From Fermentibacter sp963718745 [NCBI: Candidatus Fermentibacterota bacterium] (lineage in GTDB: Bacteria; Fermentibacterota; Fermentibacteria; Fermentibacterales), in NCBI GenBank assembly GCA_963718745.1, contig OY970370.1, positions 1,178,001-1,242,000 of the forward strand: DNA of 64,000 nucleotides, read 5' to 3'. The notes below the pieces were generated by a model. That model saw only the letters and a list, made by a program, of their open reading frames with translations. It was not told where the DNA came from and ran no database searches. The position numbers and the translations under genes were made by a program. Positions 45,135 through 53,817 of this stretch are shown in pieces; the first letter of the stretch is position 1; every line of letters starts with the position of its first letter.

Positions 45135-46415
45135 TTGCCCTCTCCGCTGTACCTTCTCATTGTCGCGGCCGGCCTGCTCCTCACGCTCACGTCCCTCGTG
45201 TCGGCCCGGGCCAGGCGCCTGCTCTTCTACGCGCTGATGTTCATGACAATGGGCGGCCTGCAGCTGGAGGTCCCTTTCTTCGGGTCCGGGATGAGGTCGT
45301 ATCTCGCCCTGCTGCTCCTCGCAGTGTCGGGACGATCGGTCACGGTGGCCGTCGCATGGCTCAGATCGACGAGGATCCTCAACTCCGCTATCGCCCTGGC
45401 AGTCTACATCGTGGCGTCGAACCTGATCCTGAGCTCCGACCCCTCGTTCAAGACGGCCTTCGAGAACGCCGGAAACTTCGTGTTCTTCCTGCTCTGCGTG
45501 GCATTCCTGCTCAGCGGGACCGACAAACAGGTGCGGTGGCTGATCATTGTCACTGCGCTGGGGCTCTTCTCCAACATCCTGGCATACACGCCCAGATGGG
45601 TGCCGTTCCTGGCCGGGACAACCGTGTTCGGCCCCGTGCCGCACTACCAGGAGCCTGCGGGAAGCGGGCTCTTCCTCCTGCCCGTGCTCCTCATGGCCTG
45701 GCATGCGGCCCGCAGGCCGCGAACCAGGTTCCTGACGCTCTGCGGTCTTGCATTCGTGACGGTGGCGACCTTCATCACTGGCGCCAGGACGCCCACCGCA
45801 GCCTACATCGCGGTCCTAGCACTTTACAGGCGGAAGGTCTGGTGGGCTCTGCTCCTGATGATCATGGGACTGTTCGTCTTCACACTGCTGCCGGAGAACG
45901 AGCAGACGGAGCGGATGGTCGACCGCATCCAGCAGCTCTCGATGGCGGCCAGGACCGGCACGCTGCAGGAGAATCCCGACGCCGGGATGAGGATCGAGAA
46001 CATCCGGATCGCCCTCACGGGCTTCACGGAGAAGCCCGTCTTCGGCTGGGGGGTGGGTTCGTGGTACTCCTACAGGCAGACCAGCACGGGCATGCTCGGA
46101 TACACCCTCTCCGCGCACAGCGGATGGGCTCTGCTCCTGTTCGAGACAGGCCTGGTCGGCACGATCCTCTACTTCTTCTTCGTCATCAGGTGCCTGAAGG
46201 GACTGCCTCTCAGGTTCTCCGGCAATCTGGCGGAGGACATAGGATTCGTCGCGGTGCTCGGGACTCTCGCCGTCCTGGTGGTCAGCCTGGGGGGGGATAC
46301 CCTGCTCAAGAGGGGGACATTCATGCTCCTCGGCCTAGGGGCTTTCGCCAGAATCCGCAGGTTCAGGGACGAGATAGCCGGAAGGGCAAAGGGCGGGGAG
46401 GCCGGGAGTGCATGA
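45135..46415 (+). CDS. O-antigen polymerase/ligase-like membrane protein (Wzy/WaaL type)
   Basis: A 426-residue protein of about 10-12 membrane helices. It shows the usual periplasmic loop in the second half (roughly 245-310, LPENEQTERMVDRIQQLS to FGWGVGSWYSYRQTS) and the FITGARTPTAAYIAVLAL helix. ENIRIALTGFTEKPVFGWGVGS is the O-antigen ligase/polymerase motif region, and HSGWALLLFETGLVG follows. It polymerises repeat units or joins them to the lipid core. Which of the two cannot be told from sequence. The start is a TTG at 45135 with GGAGG three bases before it. Overlaps the following gene by eight bases. Confidence 0.82.
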   Translation: MPSPLYLLIVAAGLLLTLTSLVSARARRLLFYALMFMTMGGLQLEVPFFGSGMRSYLALLLLAVSGRSVTVAVAWLRSTRILNSAIALAVYIVASNLILSSDPSFKTAFENAGNFVFFLLCVAFLLSGTDKQVRWLIIVTALGLFSNILAYTPRWVPFLAGTTVFGPVPHYQEPAGSGLFLLPVLLMAWHAARRPRTRFLTLCGLAFVTVATFITGARTPTAAYIAVLALYRRKVWWALLLMIMGLFVFTLLPENEQTERMVDRIQQLSMAARTGTLQENPDAGMRIENIRIALTGFTEKPVFGWGVGSWYSYRQTSTGMLGYTLSAHSGWALLLFETGLVGTILYFFFVIRCLKGLPLRFSGNLAEDIGFVAVLGTLAVLVVSLGGDTLLKRGTFMLLGLGAFARIRRFRDEIAGRAKGGEAGSA

Positions 46416-47739
46416 CCGTGCGATCGCCGAGTCCGGCCGCCCGGAAACGCCAGGGGGGCGATCCATCGCCTACACGGCCGGTGCGGTGACCCTTTTCTGC
46501 ATCTTCACCCTGCGCATCCTGCTCGTGTTCATCGCCGGAGATCCGGGGAATGCGGCGAGCTGGGCGTCATGGACCATCGAACCCGATTCGTACACCTATT
46601 TCGCTCTCGCGGATGACCTTTCCGACGGCACCCAGGACAGCGCGTCCACGAGGACCCCGGCCTATCCGGCCCTGATCCTGGCCCTGTCCGAAGAGGGGGC
46701 GGAGTCGACCCTGCCCCTGGTGCTGGTGCAGCAGCTCGCGGATCTCGCGACCGCACTGCTCATCGGCGCACTCGTCCTGAAATCCGGGTGCCGGATCTGG
46801 TGGGCGGCTCCGTCGCTGTACCTCCTGCTGCCGGCAGCTGCGGCTACGTCGTCCAGGATCCTCCCGGATACGTTCCTCGCACTCCTGGCGGCCGCAAGCG
46901 GCATGATCTGGCTCGAGGCGGCGACTACGGGCAGCAGGAAACGGCTTGCAGGCGCCTATGGTCTGATAGGTCTGCTGCTGTCGGCAGGTTCGCTCCTGAA
47001 GCCGGTCTTCCTGTTCGCGCCTGCGGTCTACGTGCTGCTGGTTCCCTTCACCAGGGTCCGCTCCGGCGCGACGCGGATCGCCGCGGTGCTTGTGATGCTG
47101 GCGGCCGCGGCCGCAGGACCCGCCCTCTGGCGGCTCCACAACAGGTCGTCCTTCGGCCTGGACGCGATCTCGGCACAGGATGGCTACGAACAGGCAGGCA
47201 GGGTGTGGATCCTCACCGGAAGAGCTACGCAGTACGAATTCCTGAACGGGATAAGGGACAGCGTGGAAACGCTTTCCACCCGGGATGGCACGATCGACTA
47301 CGGGCTGAGGAGCAGCATCTACAGGGAGATGGCGCTGGAGGAGTTCGGGCGTCACCCCGCGGAGGTGATCCTTCCGCATCTGACGAGCTGGCCGAGGTTC
47401 TTCTCGACCGGCATCGGGAACACGCTCCGATACCTCGGGCTGCCGGAAGGCGGGCCGGCTGCGGCTCCCCTCAAGGCGGCCGGCGCACTCGTGATCCTGG
47501 CGATGCCCGCTGGCTTCGCAGCCGGGCTCGTCATCGGCCGCATCCGCAGGAAACTCCTGCCCCTCCTGCTTCTCGCGGGTGCCTGGATGATCGTGATGTC
47601 GCTGGTGCACGGACCGCTGGCGGGTCCGCGCTACGGGCTCACGTTCTTCCCGCTGCTCTGCGCTGCTGGAATCGCGTCCCTGAGCCTCCTGGCGAGCTCC
47701 TCCGAACAGACGAAGAGGAAGGGCACGAGCAGCCAGTAG
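46408..47739 (+). CDS. GT-C membrane glycosyltransferase-like protein, paralogue 1
   Basis: A 443-residue polytopic protein of the ArnT/PMT-like GT-C class. After the first helix the periplasmic loop has EPDSYTYFALADDLSDGTQD and TRTPAYPALI, where an acidic residue of DSYTY is the candidate catalytic base. Later strings ISAQDGYEQAGR, DGTIDYGLRSSIYREM, LPHLTSWPRFF and GPLAGPRYGLTFFPLL recur in the two other paralogues at 47.6 and 57.8 kb. The donor is probably a polyprenyl-phosphate sugar. GTG 46408 has GGGAGG six bases before it. Its last 109 bases overlap the end of the opposing gene at 47631-48947. Confidence 0.75.
   Translation: MHDRAIAESGRPETPGGRSIAYTAGAVTLFCIFTLRILLVFIAGDPGNAASWASWTIEPDSYTYFALADDLSDGTQDSASTRTPAYPALILALSEEGAESTLPLVLVQQLADLATALLIGALVLKSGCRIWWAAPSLYLLLPAAAATSSRILPDTFLALLAAASGMIWLEAATTGSRKRLAGAYGLIGLLLSAGSLLKPVFLFAPAVYVLLVPFTRVRSGATRIAAVLVMLAAAAAGPALWRLHNRSSFGLDAISAQDGYEQAGRVWILTGRATQYEFLNGIRDSVETLSTRDGTIDYGLRSSIYREMALEEFGRHPAEVILPHLTSWPRFFSTGIGNTLRYLGLPEGGPAAAPLKAAGALVILAMPAGFAAGLVIGRIRRKLLPLLLLAGAWMIVMSLVHGPLAGPRYGLTFFPLLCAAGIASLSLLASSSEQTKRKGTSSQ
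47631..47739. other. 109-base convergent coding overlap
   Basis: The last 36 codons of the plus-strand paralogue and of the minus-strand paralogue share the same DNA. Both encoded tails look real: the plus one keeps the last membrane segment RYGLTFFPLLCAAGIASLSLL, and the minus one encodes FLFVCSEELARRLRDAIPA. Such deep tail-to-tail overlap is unusual. Confidence 0.8.
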
Positions 47740-48947
47740 AACATCAGGCCGTACCTGAACGAGGCTATCGGTCCGATGACCGGCACCGAATAGATGAACC
47801 AGGCCAGACCCAGCCAGAACAGGCGGTCCAGCCGCCTCCTGACGGATCTCGACAGGATTGCGGCGAGCAGCGCGATCCCCAGCGGCATCTGGACGAGGGT
47901 CGAGAGGCCGGCGTAGAGCAGCGGCTTCCTGTCTGTCGGCGTGGTTCCGAGATAGGGCCTGTGCGCGTCCAGGTTCACGAAGAACTTGGGCCATCTGGTG
48001 AATTCGAAGTATGCGACACGCATGGGATTCGACCTCAGGGCGTCGATTGTTACCGCTCTGAATACGCTGTCCCTGACCCCGTAGTCGATCCGCCCGTCCA
48101 CGCTCGAGATGGTCTCCAGGCTGTCCCTGAACAGCCAGAACTTCTCCCCGCCCACTCCCACGCCATGGTAGTCTGCCATCTGGACCGTTCTGCCCATGGG
48201 CTCGAACGCGTCCTGCGTGGTCATTCCAGGCATCCCGAACGCCGCCATGTTGTGCGCGCGCAGCAGCAGGTATGCCGTCAGGCAGACGACCGCCAGCGCG
48301 GAGGCGAACACGGCCCTCGCCTTCCTGCCGGGACGGGGCGGGATGAAGACGAGCGCGAAATAGATCGAGGGGGCATACAGGACTGCTGGCTTGAGAAGCA
48401 GCGCGGCTGCGAAGCACAGCCCGCCCAGGAGACCGTGGAGCAGCGCCCGGGGGATTCCGGTCCCCGGTCCGGTCCGCAGCCACAGCAGTCCCGAGAAAGC
48501 GATGAACATGGAGACTATCACATCGGGTATCAGGTAGGAGGAGTAGATGATCCCCGACGGCAGCAGCAGGTAGTACGCCCCGGCCCAGACGGCACGTGAT
48601 CTCCCGAGCAGGGGTCTCGATGCCGCGATGACGACCAGGGCGGTGAACAGGTCGGCGATCTGCTGGATCAGCATGGTGGCCGTCCATCTGGGACCGGCGA
48701 GGTCCCTCGTGGCCAGCAGCAGCATGGGGTAGCCCGGCGTGCGGAACAGGGGCTGGTCCTGGGTTCCGTCCTCGAGGTCGGCCGTTGCGTGCAGGTATGA
48801 ATAGGTGTCCGTGTAGAATATCCTGCCCTCCCAGGAATCGCTTCCGGGGTTCCCGATGAGCAGCAGGGCTGCTATGCGGAGCAGGAGGACCGATGCCATG
48901 ACGGCTGCCGGAACCTTCGTCCTGGTGTCCGGGAGCGCCACCTTCAC
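47631..48947 (-). CDS. GT-C membrane glycosyltransferase-like protein, paralogue 2
   Basis: A 438-residue polytopic protein related to its convergent neighbour. Shared blocks: FYTDTYSYLHATADLEDGTQD, RTPGYPMLLLA, SYLIPDVIVSMF, TTQDAFEPMGRT, DGRIDYGVRDSVF, TRWPKFF and FRYGLMFYW. The DTYSY acidic motif occupies the same place after helix 1. GTG 48947 overlaps the flavoprotein stop as GTGA. Codons further up, to 49478, give a shadow of that gene. It is the last gene of the long minus-strand operon that begins near 59.1 kb. Transfers a sugar at the periplasmic face; acceptor unknown. Confidence 0.75.
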   Translation of the reverse strand: MKVALPDTRTKVPAAVMASVLLLRIAALLLIGNPGSDSWEGRIFYTDTYSYLHATADLEDGTQDQPLFRTPGYPMLLLATRDLAGPRWTATMLIQQIADLFTALVVIAASRPLLGRSRAVWAGAYYLLLPSGIIYSSYLIPDVIVSMFIAFSGLLWLRTGPGTGIPRALLHGLLGGLCFAAALLLKPAVLYAPSIYFALVFIPPRPGRKARAVFASALAVVCLTAYLLLRAHNMAAFGMPGMTTQDAFEPMGRTVQMADYHGVGVGGEKFWLFRDSLETISSVDGRIDYGVRDSVFRAVTIDALRSNPMRVAYFEFTRWPKFFVNLDAHRPYLGTTPTDRKPLLYAGLSTLVQMPLGIALLAAILSRSVRRRLDRLFWLGLAWFIYSVPVIGPIASFRYGLMFYWLLVPFLFVCSEELARRLRDAIPAAQSSGKNVSP

Positions 48948-50308
48948 CCGGCCGCCCCGGAGCTGCGGTCGAGGAGCGAGGCGGCAAGGCCTCGGGACTC
49001 CATTATGCAGTGGTCCATGTTGAAGTACTCGAACCGTCCGAGTCTGCCGTGTGTGACCAGGTTCTCGAAGGGAGCCAGTGCGGACAGGGCCCTTGCGGTC
49101 GCTTCCTTGTAGTCGAGGGTTCTCAGCGGGTATGTGTTCTCCCAGTCGACGACCTTCCAGCTGCCCACGGCCCCCGGCTTCAGGAGCCCGTACTTGGACA
49201 GACCGGTCACGGCCAGGTCCAGCAGCTCCTGCCCGGAGGCTCCGGAGATCCTGTCGCTTCCTGTCGTCGTGAACTCCACGCAAAGCGACGTCCGGCCCTC
49301 GGGGGACATCAGCGGGCTCATGTTCCCGGGCTCGCTCACCCGGTTGAAGGCGGTCCTGTCGTCGGCGAAGTAGACCCACGGGGTGGAGCCGAATACTGTC
49401 TCCTGATCGAGCGTGAGCAGCAGGAACCGGGTGGAGATGTAGACCAGCCCGGGATCGGGAAGCCCGAGCATCCGGCACAGGTCCTCGAGCGAGATGCTGG
49501 ACAGCACGAAGTCTGCATCCATGCCCGTATCCGCCGTATGGATCTCGAAGCCGCCCTTTCCGGGCGTGATCCCCTCCACGGGCTCGGCCGCATGGAGGGT
49601 GAAGCGGGGGTCCGAGGCGCAGTAACCCAGGAGGGCGTCGATTATGGTCCCGCTTCCCCTGTCGGGATAGAAGCAGCGGGAGTTCAGGAAGGGGTCCTCC
49701 TCCGCCTCGAGAGCCTTAGGCTTCATACCGAGGAAGGTCCGCTTGAACAGGTCCCAGAGTGTGAAGACTCCTATCCTCTGCCTCCCGAAATCCGCGGAGA
49801 TCTTGCTCCCGGGGACGCCCCACGTCTTCTCGGTGAAGGGGCCGAAGTAGATGTCGTAGAGCTTCCTGCCGAACCTGTTCCTTATGAAGTCCTCGAAGCT
49901 GTCGTCCCTCCACTCCGTGAACAGGGAAGCCACCCTGCCGCCGAGGAAGCTCGCGGCGCATGCGGCGGAGGTCCATGGAGGGACCCCCTTGAGTATGTCC
50001 AGGCCCTTCATGGGGTAGGGGATGAAGTGGTCCCGGAAGACCACTCTCGGTTTGTAGATGCGCGCGCGCAGCGCGTCGCCGAGTAGCACCGAGAGGAATT
50101 CGTTGAAAGAGCGGTCTACGGAGTGGATGTTGTGCGGTCCGAAGTCGAAGGAGAACCCGTCGAGATCGACGGTCTGGCACAGCCCTCCGGCGGTCGCCCT
50201 CCTCTCGAAGAGGTGTATCTCCATGTCCCTGTCCCCGCCCTCGGTCTGCAGCAACCAGTAGGCCGCGGACAGCCCGGACACGCCTCCACCCACGACTGCG
50301 ATCCTCAT
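48944..50308 (-). CDS. FAD-dependent oxidoreductase (UDP-galactopyranose mutase/amine oxidase-like)
   Basis: A 454-residue flavoprotein. The FAD-binding Rossmann motif is VGGGVSGLSAAYWLL (6-20), followed by ATAGGLCQTVDLDGFSFDFGPHNIH and PYPMKGLDIL. The central WGVPGSKISADFGRQRIG and the C-terminal YFNMDHCIMESRGLA are found in flavoproteins of polysaccharide loci, related to UDP-galactopyranose mutase and protoporphyrinogen oxidase. It may act on a nucleotide- or lipid-linked sugar by oxidation or ring contraction. It starts in an ATGA overlap with the upstream UPF0104 gene and ends in a GTGA overlap with the GT-C gene. Confidence 0.8.
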   Translation of the reverse strand: MRIAVVGGGVSGLSAAYWLLQTEGGDRDMEIHLFERRATAGGLCQTVDLDGFSFDFGPHNIHSVDRSFNEFLSVLLGDALRARIYKPRVVFRDHFIPYPMKGLDILKGVPPWTSAACAASFLGGRVASLFTEWRDDSFEDFIRNRFGRKLYDIYFGPFTEKTWGVPGSKISADFGRQRIGVFTLWDLFKRTFLGMKPKALEAEEDPFLNSRCFYPDRGSGTIIDALLGYCASDPRFTLHAAEPVEGITPGKGGFEIHTADTGMDADFVLSSISLEDLCRMLGLPDPGLVYISTRFLLLTLDQETVFGSTPWVYFADDRTAFNRVSEPGNMSPLMSPEGRTSLCVEFTTTGSDRISGASGQELLDLAVTGLSKYGLLKPGAVGSWKVVDWENTYPLRTLDYKEATARALSALAPFENLVTHGRLGRFEYFNMDHCIMESRGLAASLLDRSSGAAG

Positions 50309-51339
50309 CCGGATCCCTTCATCAGCCGCCTCCGCGCGGAATTGAAATCGGCGTAAGCCCTTCGCCAGTCGTTGCCGTGCAGGTACTTCATGCCCACCAT
50401 GAGCCCGATCAGCACCTGGGGCACGAACTGCAGGGCGTGGACGATTATGGGCAGCGAAGCGTAGTCGGAGAAGGAGTAGCCCATGAGTCCCAGGCTGGTG
50501 GCGACCGCCGCGTGGTAGGAACCGATGAAACCGGGAGCAGATGGGATGAGGGCTGCGAAATAGACCAGGACTATGGATCCCAGCACCCCGAGCGCCGACA
50601 CCGAGGGCAGCATGGTCCGCAGACCGCAGTAGGCGGTCACTATGGTGTAGGTCCACAGGAGGAAGGTGGTCGCGAGAACCTTCATCCCCCGGGTGCCCGT
50701 TGCCATCTCCCTCATCTGGGTCGAGAGGGCGTGAAGGATCCTCGAGATCCCTCCCCCGGCTCCACCCCTCCTCGAGTGGAGCAGCGCCGCGGTACAGACG
50801 AGGGCGATCGCAAGGAGCACGATGAGCGCTACAGACAGGATTCGACCGTACTGCCTGACGGCCAGGAGCGCGAACAGTATGCCGATGAGGGCCAGGAAGG
50901 ACAGATCCATGAGTGTCTCGCCGATGAGCGACGCTACGGTCCTGCGATAGGGGAGGCCGGCCTTGTCCCTCAGGTACTGCACCCTTATCGCATCGCCCAT
51001 CCTCAGGGGGAACAGATTGTTGCAGGCCTTGCCGATATACATCCCCCCCGCTGTCGGACCGAACGGACCTCCCCCCAGGAGCGCGCGCCATCTGGCCGCA
51101 CGGACCAGGGGTTCCAGGCAGGCGAGGATCACGTAGAAGGCCGTCCATCCGGGGTCGATATGCGAGAAGCTCGACAGGAGGCTTTGTGGATCGATCCTGG
51201 AGTACATCAGGAACAGTATCAGGATCGAGACGGACACAGGCACGGCGGTGCGAAGGATCTCGGTCCACCGGGCTCCGGCCCGTCGTTTCCCGCCTTCCTC
51301 CCCGGGAAGGGTCTCCCGGTGCTCTTCGTGCGTGCTCAC
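50305..51339 (-). CDS. UPF0104/LPG-synthase-TM-like flippase domain protein
   Basis: A 344-residue membrane protein with about eight helices matching the lysylphosphatidylglycerol synthetase transmembrane (UPF0104) family. Strings are VSILILFLMYSRIDPQ, EPLVRAARWRALL, YIGKACNNLFPLRMGDAIRVQYL, SLIGETLMDLSFL and LIPSAPGFIGSYHAAV. The PxRxGDxxR pattern in the third block is the family hallmark. In glycan loci members probably move lipid-linked sugars or lipids. GTG 51339 overlaps the upstream stop (GTGA) and follows a cytoplasmic basic leader. Confidence 0.84.
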   Translation of the reverse strand: MSTHEEHRETLPGEEGGKRRAGARWTEILRTAVPVSVSILILFLMYSRIDPQSLLSSFSHIDPGWTAFYVILACLEPLVRAARWRALLGGGPFGPTAGGMYIGKACNNLFPLRMGDAIRVQYLRDKAGLPYRRTVASLIGETLMDLSFLALIGILFALLAVRQYGRILSVALIVLLAIALVCTAALLHSRRGGAGGGISRILHALSTQMREMATGTRGMKVLATTFLLWTYTIVTAYCGLRTMLPSVSALGVLGSIVLVYFAALIPSAPGFIGSYHAAVATSLGLMGYSFSDYASLPIIVHALQFVPQVLIGLMVGMKYLHGNDWRRAYADFNSARRRLMKGSG

Positions 51340-52262
51340 AGCAGCTCGCCCCGTCTGTAGGCCGGGAAGTACCCGCCGTCGTGCACGGGCGAGCCCGTGA
51401 GCTCGGCGTAGGCCGCCCGGTCGATCACCAGTCCCAGCAGGTGGTTCTCGGCGGTCGAGTTCGAGAACTGCTTCTTGAATCTGAACAGGCCGTCCTCGCC
51501 CCCGGAGCCCGATGCGGAACCGAGCAGGCACCTGCGGCATCCGGTCTCCGCGAGCCACTTCAATTCCTCGGAATAGAGCCGGTAGTTGGCGCTGCAGTCG
51601 TAGGCCCTTGCGTCCGAGGCGTGGAGGTGGGAATAGGCGTCCGGGCCGTCGACGATCCAGATGTGGATCGCGTGGATCCCTTCGCCGTCGCGGAGAACCG
51701 CGAGGAGCACGCCGTCGAGTGCGAAGAGCCCCTGGAAGTACCCGGCCGAGAGGGCCTTGAGCCCCGCGAGCCCGTGCCTCTCGACGAGGATGCTCCAGAG
51801 GCGCATCCAGTCGTCCAGCAGGGCGAGCCTCTCCTCCTGCACGAACCCGACCTCGAACCCGAATTTCTCGGAGGCCCTCCGTGAATAGTAACAGACCTTC
51901 TCGGGGAAGAGGTTGGCGGAAGCAAGCGAGTTGTCGACCATGAGGTGCGTCTTCCACCTGATCGCAACGTCCCATCTGTCTGCGGAGGGGATGAATCCCG
52001 TCAACGGATCGGTGACTATCGTCGCCGAAACCATCCCGCCGGCCCCATCCGACTTGAGGCTCTCGAGGAGCGCATCCTCGTCGGATATCCTGAACATGGG
52101 GTAGGGGTACACGAGGTCTTCGCGGCTGGTCCCGGGAATCCTCCGGCGGAGGAGGCTCCCGACTTCCTCATGGAGAAGCAGAGGCGTCCCGAAATCCACC
52201 AGGCACCCGCAATACTCCGTGGAGTTGTAGAAGCTCACGCAGCCCCCCGGACAGGTGTGCAC
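51336..52262 (-). CDS. GNAT/FemAB-like N-acyltransferase
   Basis: A 308-residue protein whose C-terminal half (GLFALDGVLLAVLRDGEGIHAIHIW, ASDARAYDCSANYRLYSEELKWLAE, SGSGGEDGLFRFKKQFSN) matches the double-GNAT FemAB/BioF2 type. These enzymes transfer an acyl or aminoacyl group to an amine. The GGEDGLFRFKKQF block corresponds to the final conserved G...F-K-F element. The first codon is GTG 52262 without a clear ribosome-binding site. GTG 52238, after GGGGGG, may be the true start. It shares a GTGA with the next gene and is 67 bases from the methyltransferase gene. It might transfer the acyl group made by the neighbouring KAS III and reductase. Confidence 0.65.
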   Translation of the reverse strand: MHTCPGGCVSFYNSTEYCGCLVDFGTPLLLHEEVGSLLRRRIPGTSREDLVYPYPMFRISDEDALLESLKSDGAGGMVSATIVTDPLTGFIPSADRWDVAIRWKTHLMVDNSLASANLFPEKVCYYSRRASEKFGFEVGFVQEERLALLDDWMRLWSILVERHGLAGLKALSAGYFQGLFALDGVLLAVLRDGEGIHAIHIWIVDGPDAYSHLHASDARAYDCSANYRLYSEELKWLAETGCRRCLLGSASGSGGEDGLFRFKKQFSNSTAENHLLGLVIDRAAYAELTGSPVHDGGYFPAYRRGELL

Positions 52263-52329
52263 GTGCTTTCGGACGGCAGGGGGCGGGGGCCGGATCCGGC
52301 TCCCGTCTGCGTGGGAACGGCATGGATCG

Positions 52330-53052
52330 TCAGAAGTGCTTCTTCCCCGCGACGCCGAACAGGTCGGCGCAGTACTGCGGAACGTCCTCCCCGAGCCTGT
52401 AGAATGCCTTTATGGCGTCCTCTCCGAGAGCGTACATCTGAGCCTCGCTGAGTGGCTTGAGGTAGATCCCCTTCATCTCCAGCACCTTGAGACCCGCCAG
52501 GGAGAGATGCTCGGTCAGCATGTCGACGGTATAGAGCCTGCGGTGTCCGACCATGATATCCTTAGGCGCCAGGGTCCTGTAGCTGTCCAGCAGACCCATC
52601 TGCAGGCCGGCCCGCCTGTTCAGGGACATGCAGTTGGGGACGGCGACGAAGAGGAGCCCGTCGTCGGCCAGCAGCGCCTCGAGCCGCCCCAGGCACTCGA
52701 CGGGATCGCTGACATGCTCGAGCACATGCATGAGGAAGATGTTGTCGTACTTTCTCCCTGGGTCGAACTCCTCGATGAGGGCCCTGTGGCAGACGACGTC
52801 CCGCCCTGTCCTCGATCTCATCAGCTCCAGGTTGCTGGAGGAGGCGTCGAGGACCTCGAGACCCTCGAAATGCTCGATCAGGAACCTGGTGGAATACCCT
52901 TCCCCGCAGCCGACCTCCAGGGCGCTCGACCTCTTCCTTGCCGTCCTCAAGATCAGTTCGTTGCACCTGTCGATGAGGAGATAGTCCATGTAGTCGCCCT
53001 TCTCGTAGAAGGACCGCAGATCTTCGAGCCTTTCGGTTTCATCTGCGCACAT
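52330..53052 (-). CDS. Class I SAM-dependent methyltransferase
   Basis: A 240-residue methyltransferase. LEVGCGEGYSTRFLIEHFEG is motif I for S-adenosylmethionine, EVLDASSSNLELM supplies the acidic residue of motif II, and YDNIFLMHVLEHVSDP is the typical motif after that, with VGHRRLYTVDMLTEHLSLAGL following. In this operon it may O-methylate a sugar, as in methylated O-antigens or flagellar glycans. AAGGAG lies seven bases before the ATG. The group DegT, acyltransferase, KAS III, reductase and methyltransferase resembles sets that make methylated N-acyl-amino sugars. Confidence 0.82.
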   Translation of the reverse strand: MCADETERLEDLRSFYEKGDYMDYLLIDRCNELILRTARKRSSALEVGCGEGYSTRFLIEHFEGLEVLDASSSNLELMRSRTGRDVVCHRALIEEFDPGRKYDNIFLMHVLEHVSDPVECLGRLEALLADDGLLFVAVPNCMSLNRRAGLQMGLLDSYRTLAPKDIMVGHRRLYTVDMLTEHLSLAGLKVLEMKGIYLKPLSEAQMYALGEDAIKAFYRLGEDVPQYCADLFGVAGKKHF

Positions 53053-53117
53053 GCAACACTCCTTCTGAAGGGGTTCGACCGGAATGTCTCCGGCAAGGGC
53101 CAGGCGGGTGGAATCCT

Positions 53118-53810
53118 CTACAGCCCTCCGGAGATGGTTATGCAGGATCCTGTCACATAGTCCGAGTTCTCGAGGAACACGAGCGCGTTGGTCAGGTTCC
53201 CAGGATCGCCGAAGTCACCCGTGGGGACGGAGGATCTGAAGCTATCCCTAACCTGGTCGGGGATTTCCATGGACAGCCCCGTGTTCATGAATCCGAGTTC
53301 AATGTAGTTGACTGTGATCCCCATCCGGGCGTTCTCGACTGCGGCAGTCCTGGACAGCCCTCTCAGGGCTTCCTTCGAAGAGCTGTAGGCTGCCGTGCCG
53401 GGAGACCCGATCCTGCCGGAGACCGAGCCGACCAGGGCGATCCTCCCCCAGCGGGCAGGCCTCATCCTCCCGAGGAATGCCGAGAGCACGAAGAAGGCTC
53501 CGTTCAGGTTCACGTCCACGACCCTGAGCCAGTCCCCGGGTGTGAGCCGGTGCAGTACCCTGTCCACCTTCAATGCAGGCATGTAGGTAAGGAAGACCCG
53601 CGACTCGCCGGCGAACACGCTTTCCGCAAGGGCTTCGCACTCCGCCGCCTTCGTCACGTCGCATCTGCGGGACTCCACGTTCGAAAGCGGCTCGGGAGGT
53701 GTCTCGTTGTAGGTGGAGACCACCCTCCTCCCGCTATTCGCGAGTCCTGCACATACCACCCTGCCGACGTGCGACGATCCTCCTACCACGACATGGAGAG
53801 GTGCGTCCAT
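53118..53810 (-). CDS. FabG-like SDR reductase
   Basis: A 230-residue classical SDR. VVVGGSSHVGRVV (8-20) is the nucleotide-binding motif with GGSSHVG in place of the usual TGxxxGxG. NLNGAFFVLSAF, ALVGSVSGRIG with the catalytic Ser, and AYSSSKEALRGLSR (Tyr/Lys about 146-150) follow, ending with a FabG-like YVTGSCITISGG. Its place beside a beta-ketoacyl synthase III suggests reduction of a 3-ketoacyl thioester to a 3-hydroxyacyl group, but sugar keto reduction cannot be excluded. Seven bases separate it from the KAS III stop. Confidence 0.82.
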   Translation of the reverse strand: MDAPLHVVVGGSSHVGRVVCAGLANSGRRVVSTYNETPPEPLSNVESRRCDVTKAAECEALAESVFAGESRVFLTYMPALKVDRVLHRLTPGDWLRVVDVNLNGAFFVLSAFLGRMRPARWGRIALVGSVSGRIGSPGTAAYSSSKEALRGLSRTAAVENARMGITVNYIELGFMNTGLSMEIPDQVRDSFRSSVPTGDFGDPGNLTNALVFLENSDYVTGSCITISGGL

Positions 53811-53817
53811 CAGGTTG

